A stretch of 64,000 nucleotides of DNA from Actinoplanes cyaneus (GTDB lineage Bacteria; Actinomycetota; Actinomycetes; Mycobacteriales; Micromonosporaceae), in NCBI RefSeq assembly GCF_016862095.1, contig NZ_BOMH01000066.1, positions 1 to 64,000 on the forward strand, read 5' to 3'. How positions within the stretch are numbered: position 1 is the first letter of the stretch; every line of letters starts with the position of its first letter. Shown in pieces: positions 33,081 through 42,824 of the stretch. Both the position numbers and the translations under genes were made by a program. The notes under the pieces were generated by a model that was given only the letters and a program-made list of their open reading frames with translations, had not been told where the DNA came from and did not search any database.

Positions 33081-33611
33081 GTGACCACGTCCGAGGATCG
33101 CTTGTACTACTTCTCCGGCTCGGCGGACCGGCCGCCCGGGCAGGGAGCCCACGAGCACGTCGCGGACGCGGCCCACTACACCGAGTTGGCGGGGGTGCGG
33201 CACTGGCGACGGATGCTGTCGAACTTCTGGTCAGCGCAGTTCGTGCTGGGCGGGCGTACCTATCGCACCGTCGAGCACGCGTTCCAAGCAGCCAAGATCG
33301 CGCTGGTCGCCCCGGAGCCGGCGGAGAGGTTCGCGCTGGAGAGCGGCTCCGAGCTGGCGCACGGCGACGGCGCCACAGCACGCCGGCACCGCAAGCTCGC
33401 GCTGCTGGACGACGAGCAACTACGCCGGTGGGATCAGCTCAAGAACGCTGTGATGCGCGACGCCATGCGCGCCAAGTTCAGCCAGCACGAGCCGCTCCGT
33501 ACAGTGCTGCTGGCGACCCGGGCGGCGCAGCTCTGGCACGGCACCGGACGCGGGCAGCCACCAGCACGCATCCACGACCTAGAAACCATCCGCAATGCGC
33601 TGCGCCGTTGA
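33081..33611 (+). CDS. NADAR-domain protein (YbiA-like)
   Basis: The 176-residue NADAR protein has LSNFWSAQFVLGGRTYRTVEHAFQAAKI and KNAVMRDAMRAKFSQHEPLRTVLLAT. NADAR proteins act as N-glycosidases on riboflavin intermediates, and some remove ADP-ribose from guanine in DNA. The N-terminal 30 residues are an extension over minimal members. TAGTCT precedes the GTG, suggesting a leaderless transcript. It is convergent with the DUF6966 pseudogene. Which of the two activities applies cannot be told here. Confidence 0.88.
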   Translation: MTTSEDRLYYFSGSADRPPGQGAHEHVADAAHYTELAGVRHWRRMLSNFWSAQFVLGGRTYRTVEHAFQAAKIALVAPEPAERFALESGSELAHGDGATARRHRKLALLDDEQLRRWDQLKNAVMRDAMRAKFSQHEPLRTVLLATRAAQLWHGTGRGQPPARIHDLETIRNALRR

Positions 33612-33657
33612 ACCGCCCTCTTCGGCCGCGCCGAGAACCGGCTCGTTGCGGCCCGGC

Positions 33658-34019
33658 TCAGCCCTCACGCAAGTCGGCGAAGAGCTGAGCAGCCATCCTG
33701 TAGATCGCGCCCAACGCCTTGCCGGCGTCGCCGTCGTCGGACGGGTAAGAATCGTTGATGCTTCCCATGCCGCCGAACGCCTGCTTCAGGTGCTTGAGGC
33801 CATGGATGTCACCGCGCGCAATACGTGTGTGATCACACACCTCAGCCAGTCTGCCCAGTGATCGTCACCGAGCTGGCGGAGGCGCCGCTCCGTCGATTCC
33901 AGCGCGGTGAGCAGCGCCGCGAGCCATTGCTGGACAACCGGATTCTCGTACCGGACCACCGTTCCAGCGTACTGATGCAGGTCGATCTTGCTGTGAGGCG
34001 GCGCAGCCCACGCTTCCAT
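33658..34019 (-). pseudogene. DUF6966-like gene, frameshifted in a 16-bp palindrome
   Basis: The 5' frame (34019 to about 33840) reads LTALESTERRLRQLGDDHWADWLR. The 3' part continues in another frame with RIARGDIHGLKHLKQAFGGMGSIND. Removing two bases from the GTGTGTG run restores one 119-residue reading frame whose spacing matches DUF6966 proteins, recalled as WL followed ten residues later by GD and then AFGGMGS. The break lies inside the perfect palindrome 33825-33840. The function of the family is unknown. It is convergent with the NADAR gene. Confidence 0.75.
33825..33840. repeat. perfect 16-bp palindrome GTGTGTGATCACACAC
   Basis: The sequence equals its own reverse complement over all 16 bases. 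It lies inside the DUF6966-like gene at the frameshift point. Its (GT)3/(AC)3 ends are prone to slippage, which would explain a two-base insertion. It also contains a BclI-like TGATCA core. Confidence 0.85.
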
Positions 34020-34045
34020 GCCGGGCCGCGGCGCGACTCACGTGT

Positions 34046-34103
34046 GCCGGCTGGTGCTCACCGTGGTTTTCGTCCCGAACAACCACGGTGAGCACCAGCC
34101 GGC
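34046..34103. repeat. dispersed palindrome, copy D (perfect 23-bp arms)
   Basis: Arms 34046-34068 and 34081-34103 are perfectly complementary over 23 bases with a 12-base loop. The core arm is GGCTGGTGCTCACCGTGGTT. It lies in a 320-base gap (34020-34339). In the rest of that gap a minus-strand frame from a GTG at 34339, directly after the SMI1 stop, runs 66 codons to 34139 and ends LLRRLREA; I doubt it is a gene. Nothing else is seen there. Confidence 0.9.
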
Positions 34104-34339
34104 CTTCACTGTCCGGTCTCAGCGAAGGCGGCGGATTCTCAGGCCTCGCGTAGCCGTCGCAGCAGATTCTCATCCGGTGCGGCACGTACCGGGTCCACCG
34201 ACGGCAGCCGCCGGTGAACCCGCTGACCACGGCTGGCGAAGTCGACCGGAGCGGCGGTCAGATCGCCAGCCGCGCTGGCCACCGGTGCACCCGGCGGTGA
34301 CTGCCGACCATCGGCGGTCGGATCGCCCCGGCTGGCCAC

Positions 34340-34888
34340 TCAGTCATAGTCGTAGTCACTTTCCGGCCGCAGCGCTTGGACGAAGCTGACGAAATCTGGC
34401 GCGAGCACGGTGATCCGATAGTCGACCTCCTGATCGACGTGGACGACACGCGGCTCACCTTCGGGACCGCATTCCCGGTAGTCGAACGCGATCATGTCGT
34501 GGCCTGCCGAAGGACAGTCGGCGAAATACACGCCGATCTCCGGATAGCCCCACTCCTCGATGAGAAACCGGCTGCCTGATCGCCCAGCCAGTGAGCACTC
34601 CTTCTCCCGGCCAATCCCCATGATCGCGGTGAGGGCGACGTGGTCTTCGGCCCAGGTCGTTCTGCTCGGAGCCGGACAACAGGTGTTGCGCGGCATGCCG
34701 CCGTTGCGCACCCGCATCAACGCCACATATGAGGCTGGCAGCCGAAACTCAAGCTCTGCCTCGACCGACACGACCACTTCGTCAGAGGGATACCCGCCAC
34801 CATAGGTTGCCTCGGCATACTCGCTGTCTTCCCAGAAGCCGTCGAGGTCCAGATCGGGAAAGACGCGTCTGAGTTGCTCGTCGGCCAT
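34340..34888 (-). CDS. SMI1/KNR4-family protein
   Basis: The 182-residue protein has the SMI1/KNR4 pattern: VEAELEFRLPASYVALMRVRNGG, then FLIEEWGYPEIGVYFADCPSAGHDMIAFDYRECGPEGEPRVVHVDQE. In bacteria this fold is widely used for immunity to polymorphic toxins, but many members are solitary. No toxin gene is adjacent. I chose the ATG at 34888 because homology starts there; an upstream in-frame start lies in the duplicated fragment described at 35051. Confidence 0.85.
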   Translation of the reverse strand: MADEQLRRVFPDLDLDGFWEDSEYAEATYGGGYPSDEVVVSVEAELEFRLPASYVALMRVRNGGMPRNTCCPAPSRTTWAEDHVALTAIMGIGREKECSLAGRSGSRFLIEEWGYPEIGVYFADCPSAGHDMIAFDYRECGPEGEPRVVHVDQEVDYRITVLAPDFVSFVQALRPESDYDYD

Positions 34889-35050
34889 GCGTCGCCCTTC
34901 GTCAGCCACAAACGGCGCTGGAGAAGTCCCCGAGCGCCCACCTGTCAGCGGGGCATTGGCACCCCGCGACTCATTCATGATCCAGTAACGCCGTTCAGCA
35001 GATGCCGATCGCCAAGATCCATGACACCGGACATCCACGACCGCTGGGCC

Positions 35051-35115
35051 GCCGCCGGAGCACCGGTCCAGGACTGCGGCGGGCAGGCCGGTCACGCGCG
35101 GACGGCGCGGGTAAC
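35051..35115 (-). repeat. duplicated scrap of the methyltransferase/200-residue gene junction
   Basis: This stretch repeats, with several differences, 35762-35830. There the end of the methyltransferase gene (TRAVRA then stop) overlaps the GTG start of the next gene (TSLPPAVVEWCSGRG). Here the same arrangement reads VTRAVRA, stop, then MTGLPAAVLDRCSGGG, which soon loses homology. It is a remnant of a duplicated copy. The rest of 34889-35206 shows no complete gene. Confidence 0.75.
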
Positions 35116-35206
35116 GAGTCGGCGTCGTCGCGCGCTGCGGAATCCGCGGTGCTCAGAACCTCGGCGGTGTAGCCGGCGAGCTATTGCCGCCACTGGTCCG
35201 CGTCCC

Positions 35207-35809
35207 TCACCCGAGCACCGTGCGGATCTCCGCGAGCAACTGTGGGTCATCGGTGTGCACGACGCTGTACAGGGCAATGCCGCCGCCGACCGCGATCAGG
35301 ATCTTCGCGGGCCCGTCGAAGCGGTAGGTCGCGTCACAGCCCTGGTTGTCCGCCCAGGCGTATGTCGTCGGCAGCTCGGTGAACCGCTCCCGCAGCCAGT
35401 CCAGCACGTCGGGTTTCAGCAGGTGATCAAACTCGGCCGATGCATCGTCCCAGACCCCGGCGTCCCACTCCGACGTCAGCACGTAAGCCGAGAACGAGTC
35501 CGCGTACAGCGCCAGCTGCGCCTCGGGGTCGTCCATGTCGGCGATCCACACCGGCGGGTCCGCCCAGCCCGGCTCGTCCGGGCGCGCCGGAATGCCCGGC
35601 AATGGTTCCTGCTCGTAGCCGAGCGGCTCGGAAGGCACCCGGACCACCCACCGGCAACAACCCTGCGAGTCGGTCTCGACGACCTGCAGCCCGTGCTCGG
35701 CGAAGGTCACAGGCTCACCCAGGACGCCCAGGCTGTTGCCGTTGGACGCCACCGCCGCCGCGCCTCGGCCCGAGCACCACTCGACGACGGCTGGGGGCAG
35801 GCTGGTCAC
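35207..35809 (-). CDS. hypothetical protein, 200 residues
   Basis: This soluble protein belongs to no family I recognise. It has several Trp-rich strands (CCRWVVRVPSEPLGYEQ, PPVWIADMDDPEAQLALYADSF), and the C-terminus reads YRFDGPAKILIAVGGGIALYSVVHTDDPQLL. Its GTG overlaps the methyltransferase stop by four bases (GTGA), so the two are translationally coupled. A decayed copy of its first 24 codons lies at 35051. The SMI1/KNR4 gene lies downstream on the same strand. Confidence 0.7.
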   Translation of the reverse strand: MTSLPPAVVEWCSGRGAAAVASNGNSLGVLGEPVTFAEHGLQVVETDSQGCCRWVVRVPSEPLGYEQEPLPGIPARPDEPGWADPPVWIADMDDPEAQLALYADSFSAYVLTSEWDAGVWDDASAEFDHLLKPDVLDWLRERFTELPTTYAWADNQGCDATYRFDGPAKILIAVGGGIALYSVVHTDDPQLLAEIRTVLG

Positions 35810-36573
35810 GCGCGGACTGCGCGGGTGCAGCGGGTCACGTACGGGAGCTTGATCTCGTCGTGGTCGGCCAGGTCCGGGTGCGAGTCCAGCAACTCGGCCA
35901 CGTTCCGGAGCAGGTCGGCGCGTTCCGCGTCGGGCAGGACGATCACGTAGCTGCGCGAGGCGATCATGTCGAACAGCGACTGCCGGCCCATCGTGTGCAC
36001 CCACCGGAACTCGGCCCGCTCGACGTGGGCGAACGGCGCGGCCAGGCTCGGCGCGGTGTCCAGGTCCTGGCGGCTGTGGTGGTGCAGGATCTCGTCGAGC
36101 TCGGCGACCCACGGCTCGTCGCTGTCGCGGATGTTCCAGATCAGGCCGAGGGTGCCACCGGGCCGGAGCACGCGCGCGATCTCCGGGATCCCGAGCGCCG
36201 GGTCGACCCAGTGCCACGCCTGCGCCATCACGATCGCGTCCACCGACGCGTCCGCGAGCGGGATGTTCTCGGCCGTGCCGTCGTGCACCGCCGCGGCCGG
36301 CACGACCTCGGTGAGTTGCTCGCGCATGGCCTCGGACGGCTCGACAGCGATCACATCGAAGCCGGCGGCGACCAGCAGTTCGGTGAACTTGCCGGTGCCC
36401 GCGCCGAGGTCGGCGACGGTCGTGGCGGATGCCGGCACGAGCCAGTCGACGGCCTGGCGCGGGTAGCTGGGCCGGCCCCGCCGATACTCCTGGGCGGCCG
36501 CCCCGAACGACGCCGCGTGCTGCCTGCGCTGCTGCTCACTTGCCGATGAGGTCACGGGGGCAACATATGTCAT
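35806..36573 (-). CDS. class I SAM-dependent methyltransferase
   Basis: The 255-residue protein has SAM-binding motif VADLGAGTGKFTELL, the acidic residue in VIAVEPSEAMRE, and IVMAQAWHWVDP and VLRPGGTLGLIWN. It resembles small-molecule methyltransferases of the UbiE/Methyltransf_11 type with an RGRPSYP N-terminal motif. I chose the ATG at 36573, which gives a normal length. The next gene is coupled by a GTGA overlap. The substrate is unknown. Confidence 0.92.
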   Translation of the reverse strand: MTYVAPVTSSASEQQRRQHAASFGAAAQEYRRGRPSYPRQAVDWLVPASATTVADLGAGTGKFTELLVAAGFDVIAVEPSEAMREQLTEVVPAAAVHDGTAENIPLADASVDAIVMAQAWHWVDPALGIPEIARVLRPGGTLGLIWNIRDSDEPWVAELDEILHHHSRQDLDTAPSLAAPFAHVERAEFRWVHTMGRQSLFDMIASRSYVIVLPDAERADLLRNVAELLDSHPDLADHDEIKLPYVTRCTRAVRA

Positions 36574-36592
36574 GTCGCCCCCGCCGGCACGA

Positions 36593-37858
36593 TCAAGGCT
36601 TGCCGTCGGCCCCGCACTTGACGATGATCCGGATGCAGTCGTTGACCCGGCGCGCCATCTCGTCGACCGGCCACGCGTTGAAGAAGTCACCGTGCATCGT
36701 GTAGCCGCCACCGGACGCGAGCCGCAGCCGGCCCGGGTCGCCGTTCACCGGGTACCGCATCACCTGTCGCAGTTTCGGCACGACGACCGGGTGACTGGCG
36801 GGGCAGGCGTTGTTCACCGGGTACGCCATGTGGCTCTTGTGGTCGGTCGAGTCCAGGTTGCGCCCGTCCCAGCAGTGCGGGAAGTCGAGGTACGACTCCA
36901 GCATCGACCCGGCGGGACAGTTCACGAAGTCGCTGAGCGGGTTGACTTCGCCGTGGTGCAGGCAGGACCACCGCGCGATGGTGTTGTCGCCGGGTCCGGC
37001 CGCCTTCGCGTTGCCGGCCACGACCCGCAGCCCGAGCGGGAACGGCTGGGTCTGGGCGATCAGCGCGTCGGAGACGCCCTCACCGAGGTAGTAGAAGATG
37101 CCGGTCACCGGCTCGACGGGCACGTTGTCCTGGTAGAGGGTGGGAATCCAGTACGACGACTTGTCGATCGACGGGTTGCAGTTGCTGTTCGCGTTGAGCA
37201 GGTCGTTGACAGTGGTCGACGCGTTGGTCACCTCGCTGCCGAAGAAGCTGTGCATGTGTGAGGCGCCGGGCAGGTTCGGGAAGACGATCGGGTCGTCCGG
37301 CAGCCGGTGGGTGAACGGGCAGTCGGCGAGGAACTCGGCGACCCGCACCGCGCCCGGCGGGATGGTCGGCGTGGTCGTGCCGCCACCGGAGCCGAACACC
37401 TGGAACTCGGCGAGCGAGACACCCCATTGCGTGGCCCGGACCGTCGTGGTGAGCCGCACGTATCGACCGGTGCCGTTCACCGCGACCGTCTGGCGCCCAC
37501 CGGTCCCGGTGGTGGTGCTGTAGCGGGTGGTCCAGGAGTTCCCGTCGGCCGAGGTCGCGATCGAGAAGCTTTTCGCGTACGCCGTTTCCCAGTCCAGCGC
37601 CACCGACGTGACCGTGGCACCGGCCCCGAGGTCGACCTGCAGCCATTGCGGATCGGTGAACGCGCTCGACCAGCGGGTTCCGGCGTTGCCGTCCACGGCG
37701 TTGCTCGCCGGGAACGCGGCCGATTCGACGGAGGACGCGGTGGCGACCTTGCCCTGGGAGAGCAGGACGTCAGCGGCGCTGGCCGCGGTGGCGGCGACCA
37801 GCACGGAGGCGGTGAGTGCCGCGGCCAGGGCAGCGGCGAGCAGGGGGCGTTTTCGCAT
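36593..37858 (-). CDS. secreted DUF1996 protein with F5/8-type C domain
   Basis: The protein has 421 residues. The signal peptide (1-29) ends ATAASA. A discoidin/F5-8 type C carbohydrate-binding module (about 33-160; WSSAFTDPQWLQVDLGAGATV) is joined by a Gly/Thr linker to DUF1996 (about 173-415; CPFTHRLPDDPIVFPNLPGASHMHSFFGS, HCWDG, HMAYPVNNACPASHPV). DUF1996 proteins are secreted by actinomycetes and fungi and lie close to biomass-degrading enzymes, but their activity is unproven. A LacI-type palindrome lies 42 bases upstream. Confidence 0.9.
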   Translation of the reverse strand: MRKRPLLAAALAAALTASVLVAATAASAADVLLSQGKVATASSVESAAFPASNAVDGNAGTRWSSAFTDPQWLQVDLGAGATVTSVALDWETAYAKSFSIATSADGNSWTTRYSTTTGTGGRQTVAVNGTGRYVRLTTTVRATQWGVSLAEFQVFGSGGGTTTPTIPPGAVRVAEFLADCPFTHRLPDDPIVFPNLPGASHMHSFFGSEVTNASTTVNDLLNANSNCNPSIDKSSYWIPTLYQDNVPVEPVTGIFYYLGEGVSDALIAQTQPFPLGLRVVAGNAKAAGPGDNTIARWSCLHHGEVNPLSDFVNCPAGSMLESYLDFPHCWDGRNLDSTDHKSHMAYPVNNACPASHPVVVPKLRQVMRYPVNGDPGRLRLASGGGYTMHGDFFNAWPVDEMARRVNDCIRIIVKCGADGKP

Positions 37859-37899
37859 GGGCGACGAGCCTTTCCAACCACAGGAGGACGGGGGTGTGT

Positions 37900-37917
37900 C
37901 AAGAAAGCGCTCTCTTG
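37900..37917. promoter_or_regulatory. LacI-type operator upstream of the DUF1996 gene
   Basis: CAAGAAAGCGCTCTCTTG is an 18-bp palindrome with one mismatched pair, centred on AGCGCT, like operators of LacI-family sugar regulators in actinobacteria (for example GAGCGCTC in CebR-type sites). It lies 42-59 bases before the DUF1996 start and 175 bases before the divergent kinase start. It suggests carbohydrate-dependent repression. No LacI gene is in the window. Confidence 0.6.
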
Positions 37918-38091
37918 CCGCCACTGTGAACGGCGTGTTAACCGGTGTCAATGAGCCGAAACCGCTTCCGCCGACGAATCGGCAGGTCAGCGCGTTGCCC
38001 TGAGCGCAGTTCCGGTAAGTGGGGAGGTGGTCCCCGCTTACGGTTCCGGCCGGTCCGCGACGACTGATCATCGATCCTCTACGGTGCCGGT

Positions 38092-39630
<1,539 letters not shown>

Positions 39631-39640
39631 TCCCTTCCGG

Positions 39641-40849
39641 TCAGAACGTAGTTTGGGACAGGACGTCGTTGACGACTTTCTGCGCCGTGGCCTTCCGCGC
39701 CGGATCGGTCCGAGCGTCCACCCCGACCTGGTACTTCACGCCGCTGGCCGGGTCCGTGAAGAAGTGGCTGAGCTCCAGCTGGTACTTCCCGGCCCCGTTC
39801 TTCGCGGTCTGCCGGAACCGGGTGCCGGCATCGGCGCGGCGCAGCCCGGAGGTGTTCACGAACCAGTCCTTGTCGAGCTGCTGCCGGTCCGCGGCGTCGC
39901 AGGCCGACGGGCAGACCCGAAGAATGATGCCGGCCCGCTCGTTCTTCTCGGTCTTCTTGTCGAAACAGACCACGGCGTCGGCCTTCGGAAGATCGACCTT
40001 TCCCGGTACGCACCGCCAGGCGCCCGGGATCCGGAAGGCGAACGGCCAGCCCCGCGAACCCGCCGTCGCCGTGGCGTCGCCCCGCTGGAACGTGGCCCCC
40101 GCGACCTTGCGTCCCGGCGCGTCGTCACGGAACGCAGGTCCGGCTCCACCGGCGCCCTGGGACGACTCGGGGAACTTCGGCACCGCGGGACCGGTCGGCG
40201 CGACCGGGAACGGCGGCGCCTCGGGCTCCGGCGCGGCCGACGGCGTGCTCGCGGCCGGCAGGGCGAACCCGGGCCGGGCGCCCACGTTCGTGAACCCGAG
40301 CAGACCGCCCGCGAGCAGGGCGGTAACCGCTACCGCGTTGACGGCGACGGCAGCCGCCACCCCCGGGTAGCGCTGCGGCGCCGCGCCGAGTGCGCCGCGC
40401 ATGAAGGTGACCAGTGGAGCGCGGTACTCCAGCGAGGCGGACTGGCCGGGCGCGAGCTCGACCGGCAGGTCCGCCTCACCGGCCCGGGGCGGGATCAGGA
40501 ACGGCACGTGGACGTGCACCAGATGTGAACCAGGATCGACCGGCACGACGACCCGGCGCTTCCACCCGGCGCGGACGCGCTGCCCGTCGATGGTGAGGAC
40601 CGGCTTGACGAGCCCGAACAGGAACGCGATCGGCGCGTACCGCATCGTCACCGCGACGGTCGCCGTGCCGTGACCGCTCTCCGCCGTGGACCAGGTGGCG
40701 GGGAAGTCGGGCGCCGGCGGCAAGAGCTGGGTGACCGGCGGCGCGTAGTCGGCCGCGGGCGGCGGGGAGTAGGTCACCGCGGGCGGCGGCGCATATCCCT
40801 CCGGCTGCACCGGATCCCATGACGGAAACGACGGGTAACCCTGGCTCAT
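39641..40849 (-). CDS. membrane-anchored surface protein, unknown
   Basis: The protein has 402 residues. A Pro/Tyr-rich N-terminus (1-50) and a beta-rich cytoplasmic domain (about 55-150; AGWKRRVVVPVDPGSHLVHVHVPF) precede one membrane helix (about 165-187), a Pro/Ala linker and an external domain (about 260-402) with four cysteines, two in VCPSACD. The external part ends LSHFFTDPASGVKYQVGVDAR. No family is recognised. It ends ten bases from the convergent kinase stop. I chose the ATG at 40849; upstream sequence in frame is not protein-like. Confidence 0.72.
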   Translation of the reverse strand: MSQGYPSFPSWDPVQPEGYAPPPAVTYSPPPAADYAPPVTQLLPPAPDFPATWSTAESGHGTATVAVTMRYAPIAFLFGLVKPVLTIDGQRVRAGWKRRVVVPVDPGSHLVHVHVPFLIPPRAGEADLPVELAPGQSASLEYRAPLVTFMRGALGAAPQRYPGVAAAVAVNAVAVTALLAGGLLGFTNVGARPGFALPAASTPSAAPEPEAPPFPVAPTGPAVPKFPESSQGAGGAGPAFRDDAPGRKVAGATFQRGDATATAGSRGWPFAFRIPGAWRCVPGKVDLPKADAVVCFDKKTEKNERAGIILRVCPSACDAADRQQLDKDWFVNTSGLRRADAGTRFRQTAKNGAGKYQLELSHFFTDPASGVKYQVGVDARTDPARKATAQKVVNDVLSQTTF

Positions 40850-40948
40850 CGCGATCTCCCCCTGGCAGCCTCTGCTTACGCCAGGGAACACACCGGAACG
40901 CACCCATCCGGTTCACGCCGGACCCCGAAGTGTCGAAGTTGGCACCCG

Positions 40949-41530
40949 TCAGTGACCGGCGCCGTACCGCAGACCGTCGATCAGCAGCGACACCATCCGC
41001 CGCGTATGAGCCGCGTCCTCCTCGGCCGGCAGGCACAGGTTCGCCACGGCGACGAGCAGATCCTTGGCGTCCACGTCCCGACGCACCTGCCCGCTCGCGA
41101 CCGCGGCGCCGAGCAGCGTCTCCAGCGCCGGCCGCAGATGCGCGTCGAAGTACCCGGGCAGCGGCGCGAACGCCGGATCCCCGGAGTGCAGCGCCGCCAC
41201 GAGCCCCCGCTTGGTCGCCATGAACTCGATGTACCGATCCAGCCAGAGCCGCAACGCCTCGATCGGCGGATGCGCCGCGGCCAGCTCGGGCGCCGCCGCC
41301 GCGCACTGGTCGATCTCGTACCGGAAGACCGCGGTCACCAGATCCGAACGCTGCGGGAAGTGCCGGTAGACGGTGCCGAGCCCGACCCCGGCACGCTCCG
41401 CGATCTCGCGCACGGGCGCGTCCACCCCCGAGACCGCGAAGATCTCCTTCGCCGCCTCGCGCAACGCGTCCCGGCTGCGCTGCGCGTCCGCCCGCACCCG
41501 CCGCACCGGCTCCGCCGTGCTCTCGCCCAC
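40949..41530 (-). CDS. TetR-family transcriptional regulator
   Basis: The 193-residue protein has an N-terminal HTH (AREIAERAGVGLGTVYRHFPQRSDL type: VREIAERAGVGLGTVYRHF) and a helical ligand-binding domain with the TetR_C pattern LLIDGLRYG at the end. I chose the GTG at 41530 because a GGGGGGAGCAGG ribosome site precedes it; a TTG at 41560 is in frame. It stands alone, with no obvious divergent target, so autoregulation is the only safe guess. Confidence 0.9.
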   Translation of the reverse strand: MGESTAEPVRRVRADAQRSRDALREAAKEIFAVSGVDAPVREIAERAGVGLGTVYRHFPQRSDLVTAVFRYEIDQCAAAAPELAAAHPPIEALRLWLDRYIEFMATKRGLVAALHSGDPAFAPLPGYFDAHLRPALETLLGAAVASGQVRRDVDAKDLLVAVANLCLPAEEDAAHTRRMVSLLIDGLRYGAGH

Positions 41531-41646
41531 CCTGCTCCCCCCGCCCGCCAACCGGAACAAGGTTCCGATCCTACCGCCGGCTTGACTCTCGACCTGGTCG
41601 AGGCTTCAGGGTCGTCTCGTCGACCCTGCTGGTGATCAGGGGAGTG

Positions 41647-41835
41647 ATGATGGATCTCGGGAATCCGGTGCTGAAGCCGTGCCAGAACGGGATGCGCGCG
41701 GAGGCAGAGGGACGGCTCCCGGAGGCGCGGGCTCTGTTCGAGCGGGCGGCCGAGCACGACGCCGCGTTGCCGGCAGGAGAATACGGCGAGCAGTTACGAG
41801 CGGCCGTCACCGACGGTCTGCGCAGGTCGAGCTGA
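41647..41835 (+). CDS. small TPR-like protein, 62 residues
   Basis: This small helical protein has one TPR-like unit (GMRAEAEGRLPEARALFERAAEHDAA). Longer actinobacterial proteins with this segment continue with a second helix pair, so this may be a shortened member. A GGGGAG ribosome site precedes the ATG at 41647. Its last 42 bases overlap the convergent LysR gene, and the frame is intact. The function is unknown. Confidence 0.55.
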   Translation: MMDLGNPVLKPCQNGMRAEAEGRLPEARALFERAAEHDAALPAGEYGEQLRAAVTDGLRRSS

Positions 41836-42717
41836 CGACCGCTCGCCGCGCAGCAGCGCCAGCGCCGTCCGTCCCACCTCCGACGAGGCCACCGACTCGC
41901 GGACGACGACGTGGATCCGTCGCACCGGTGTCGGCCGTACCACCGGGATCGAAACCACCCCGGGCGGCGGCTGTTCAGCCCCGAGAGCGGGCAGAACGGT
42001 GATCCCGATGCCGGCCGCGACGAACGCGAGCGCCGCGCGGTAGTCGTGCGCCTCGACGTGGAACGCCGGCCGGAACCCGACGGCCGCGCACGCGTCGAGC
42101 GTCACCTGCCGGCACCGCCCGTGCACGAAGTCGTTGTCGATCCACCGCTCCTTCGCCAGCTCGGCGAGCTCGACCTCGTCCCGCCCGGCGAGGCGATGAC
42201 CTTCGGGAAGAATGACGACGTACGGATCGTCGCGCAGCCGCACGGTCCGGAAGCCGGCCCGCCGCGGCAGCTCGTCGCCGGCCACGACGAGCTGGAGGTC
42301 CGGCGGCTCGTCGAGGCGTTCCGGCAGCTCGTCGCAGAGGCGCAGGTCGAGCCGCACCCCCGGGAACGCCCGTGTCAGCCCGTCGACCAGGGCCGGGATC
42401 CAGACGACCCCGGCCGACGGGAAGTACGCGATCGACAGCGACCCGGTCCGCCCGGAGCGCAGGTCCGCGACGAGCGCCTCGGCCTGCCCGACCCGCGCCA
42501 GCAGCTCGTCGGCCTCCGCGGCGAGCGCCAGACCGGCCGAGGTGGGCCGCAGCCCCCGGCCGGCGCGTTCGAGCAGCACCAGGCCGGTCTCGCGTTGCAG
42601 CGCGGCCAGGTGCTGACTGATCGCGGACGGCGTGTACCCGAGGTTCGTGGCCGCCGCGTGCACCGAGCCGCTCGCGACCACCGACCGGAAGACGCGCAGC
42701 CGATGCAGGTCCAGCAT
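41794..42717 (-). CDS. LysR-family transcriptional regulator
   Basis: The 307-residue protein has an N-terminal HTH (HAAATNLGYTPSAISQHLAALQ) and an effector-binding domain (about 92-300; LSIAYFPSAGVVWIPALVDGL). TAGGGT lies seven bases before the ATG, giving a probable leaderless transcript. It is divergent from the secreted PQQ-propeller gene 107 bases away, which is its most likely target, although LysR proteins rarely control surface proteins. Confidence 0.92.
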   Translation of the reverse strand: MLDLHRLRVFRSVVASGSVHAAATNLGYTPSAISQHLAALQRETGLVLLERAGRGLRPTSAGLALAAEADELLARVGQAEALVADLRSGRTGSLSIAYFPSAGVVWIPALVDGLTRAFPGVRLDLRLCDELPERLDEPPDLQLVVAGDELPRRAGFRTVRLRDDPYVVILPEGHRLAGRDEVELAELAKERWIDNDFVHGRCRQVTLDACAAVGFRPAFHVEAHDYRAALAFVAAGIGITVLPALGAEQPPPGVVSIPVVRPTPVRRIHVVVRESVASSEVGRTALALLRGERSSARPAQTVGDGRS

Positions 42718-42824
42718 GCCCGCCACCCTACAGCCGCACTGCACAGACCGGCGCCACCGTGAAACGACGCTGAACTCTCGCGAACCCGGCATCCCGGCGT
42801 CCGATTCCGCCTAACCTCCCCGTT

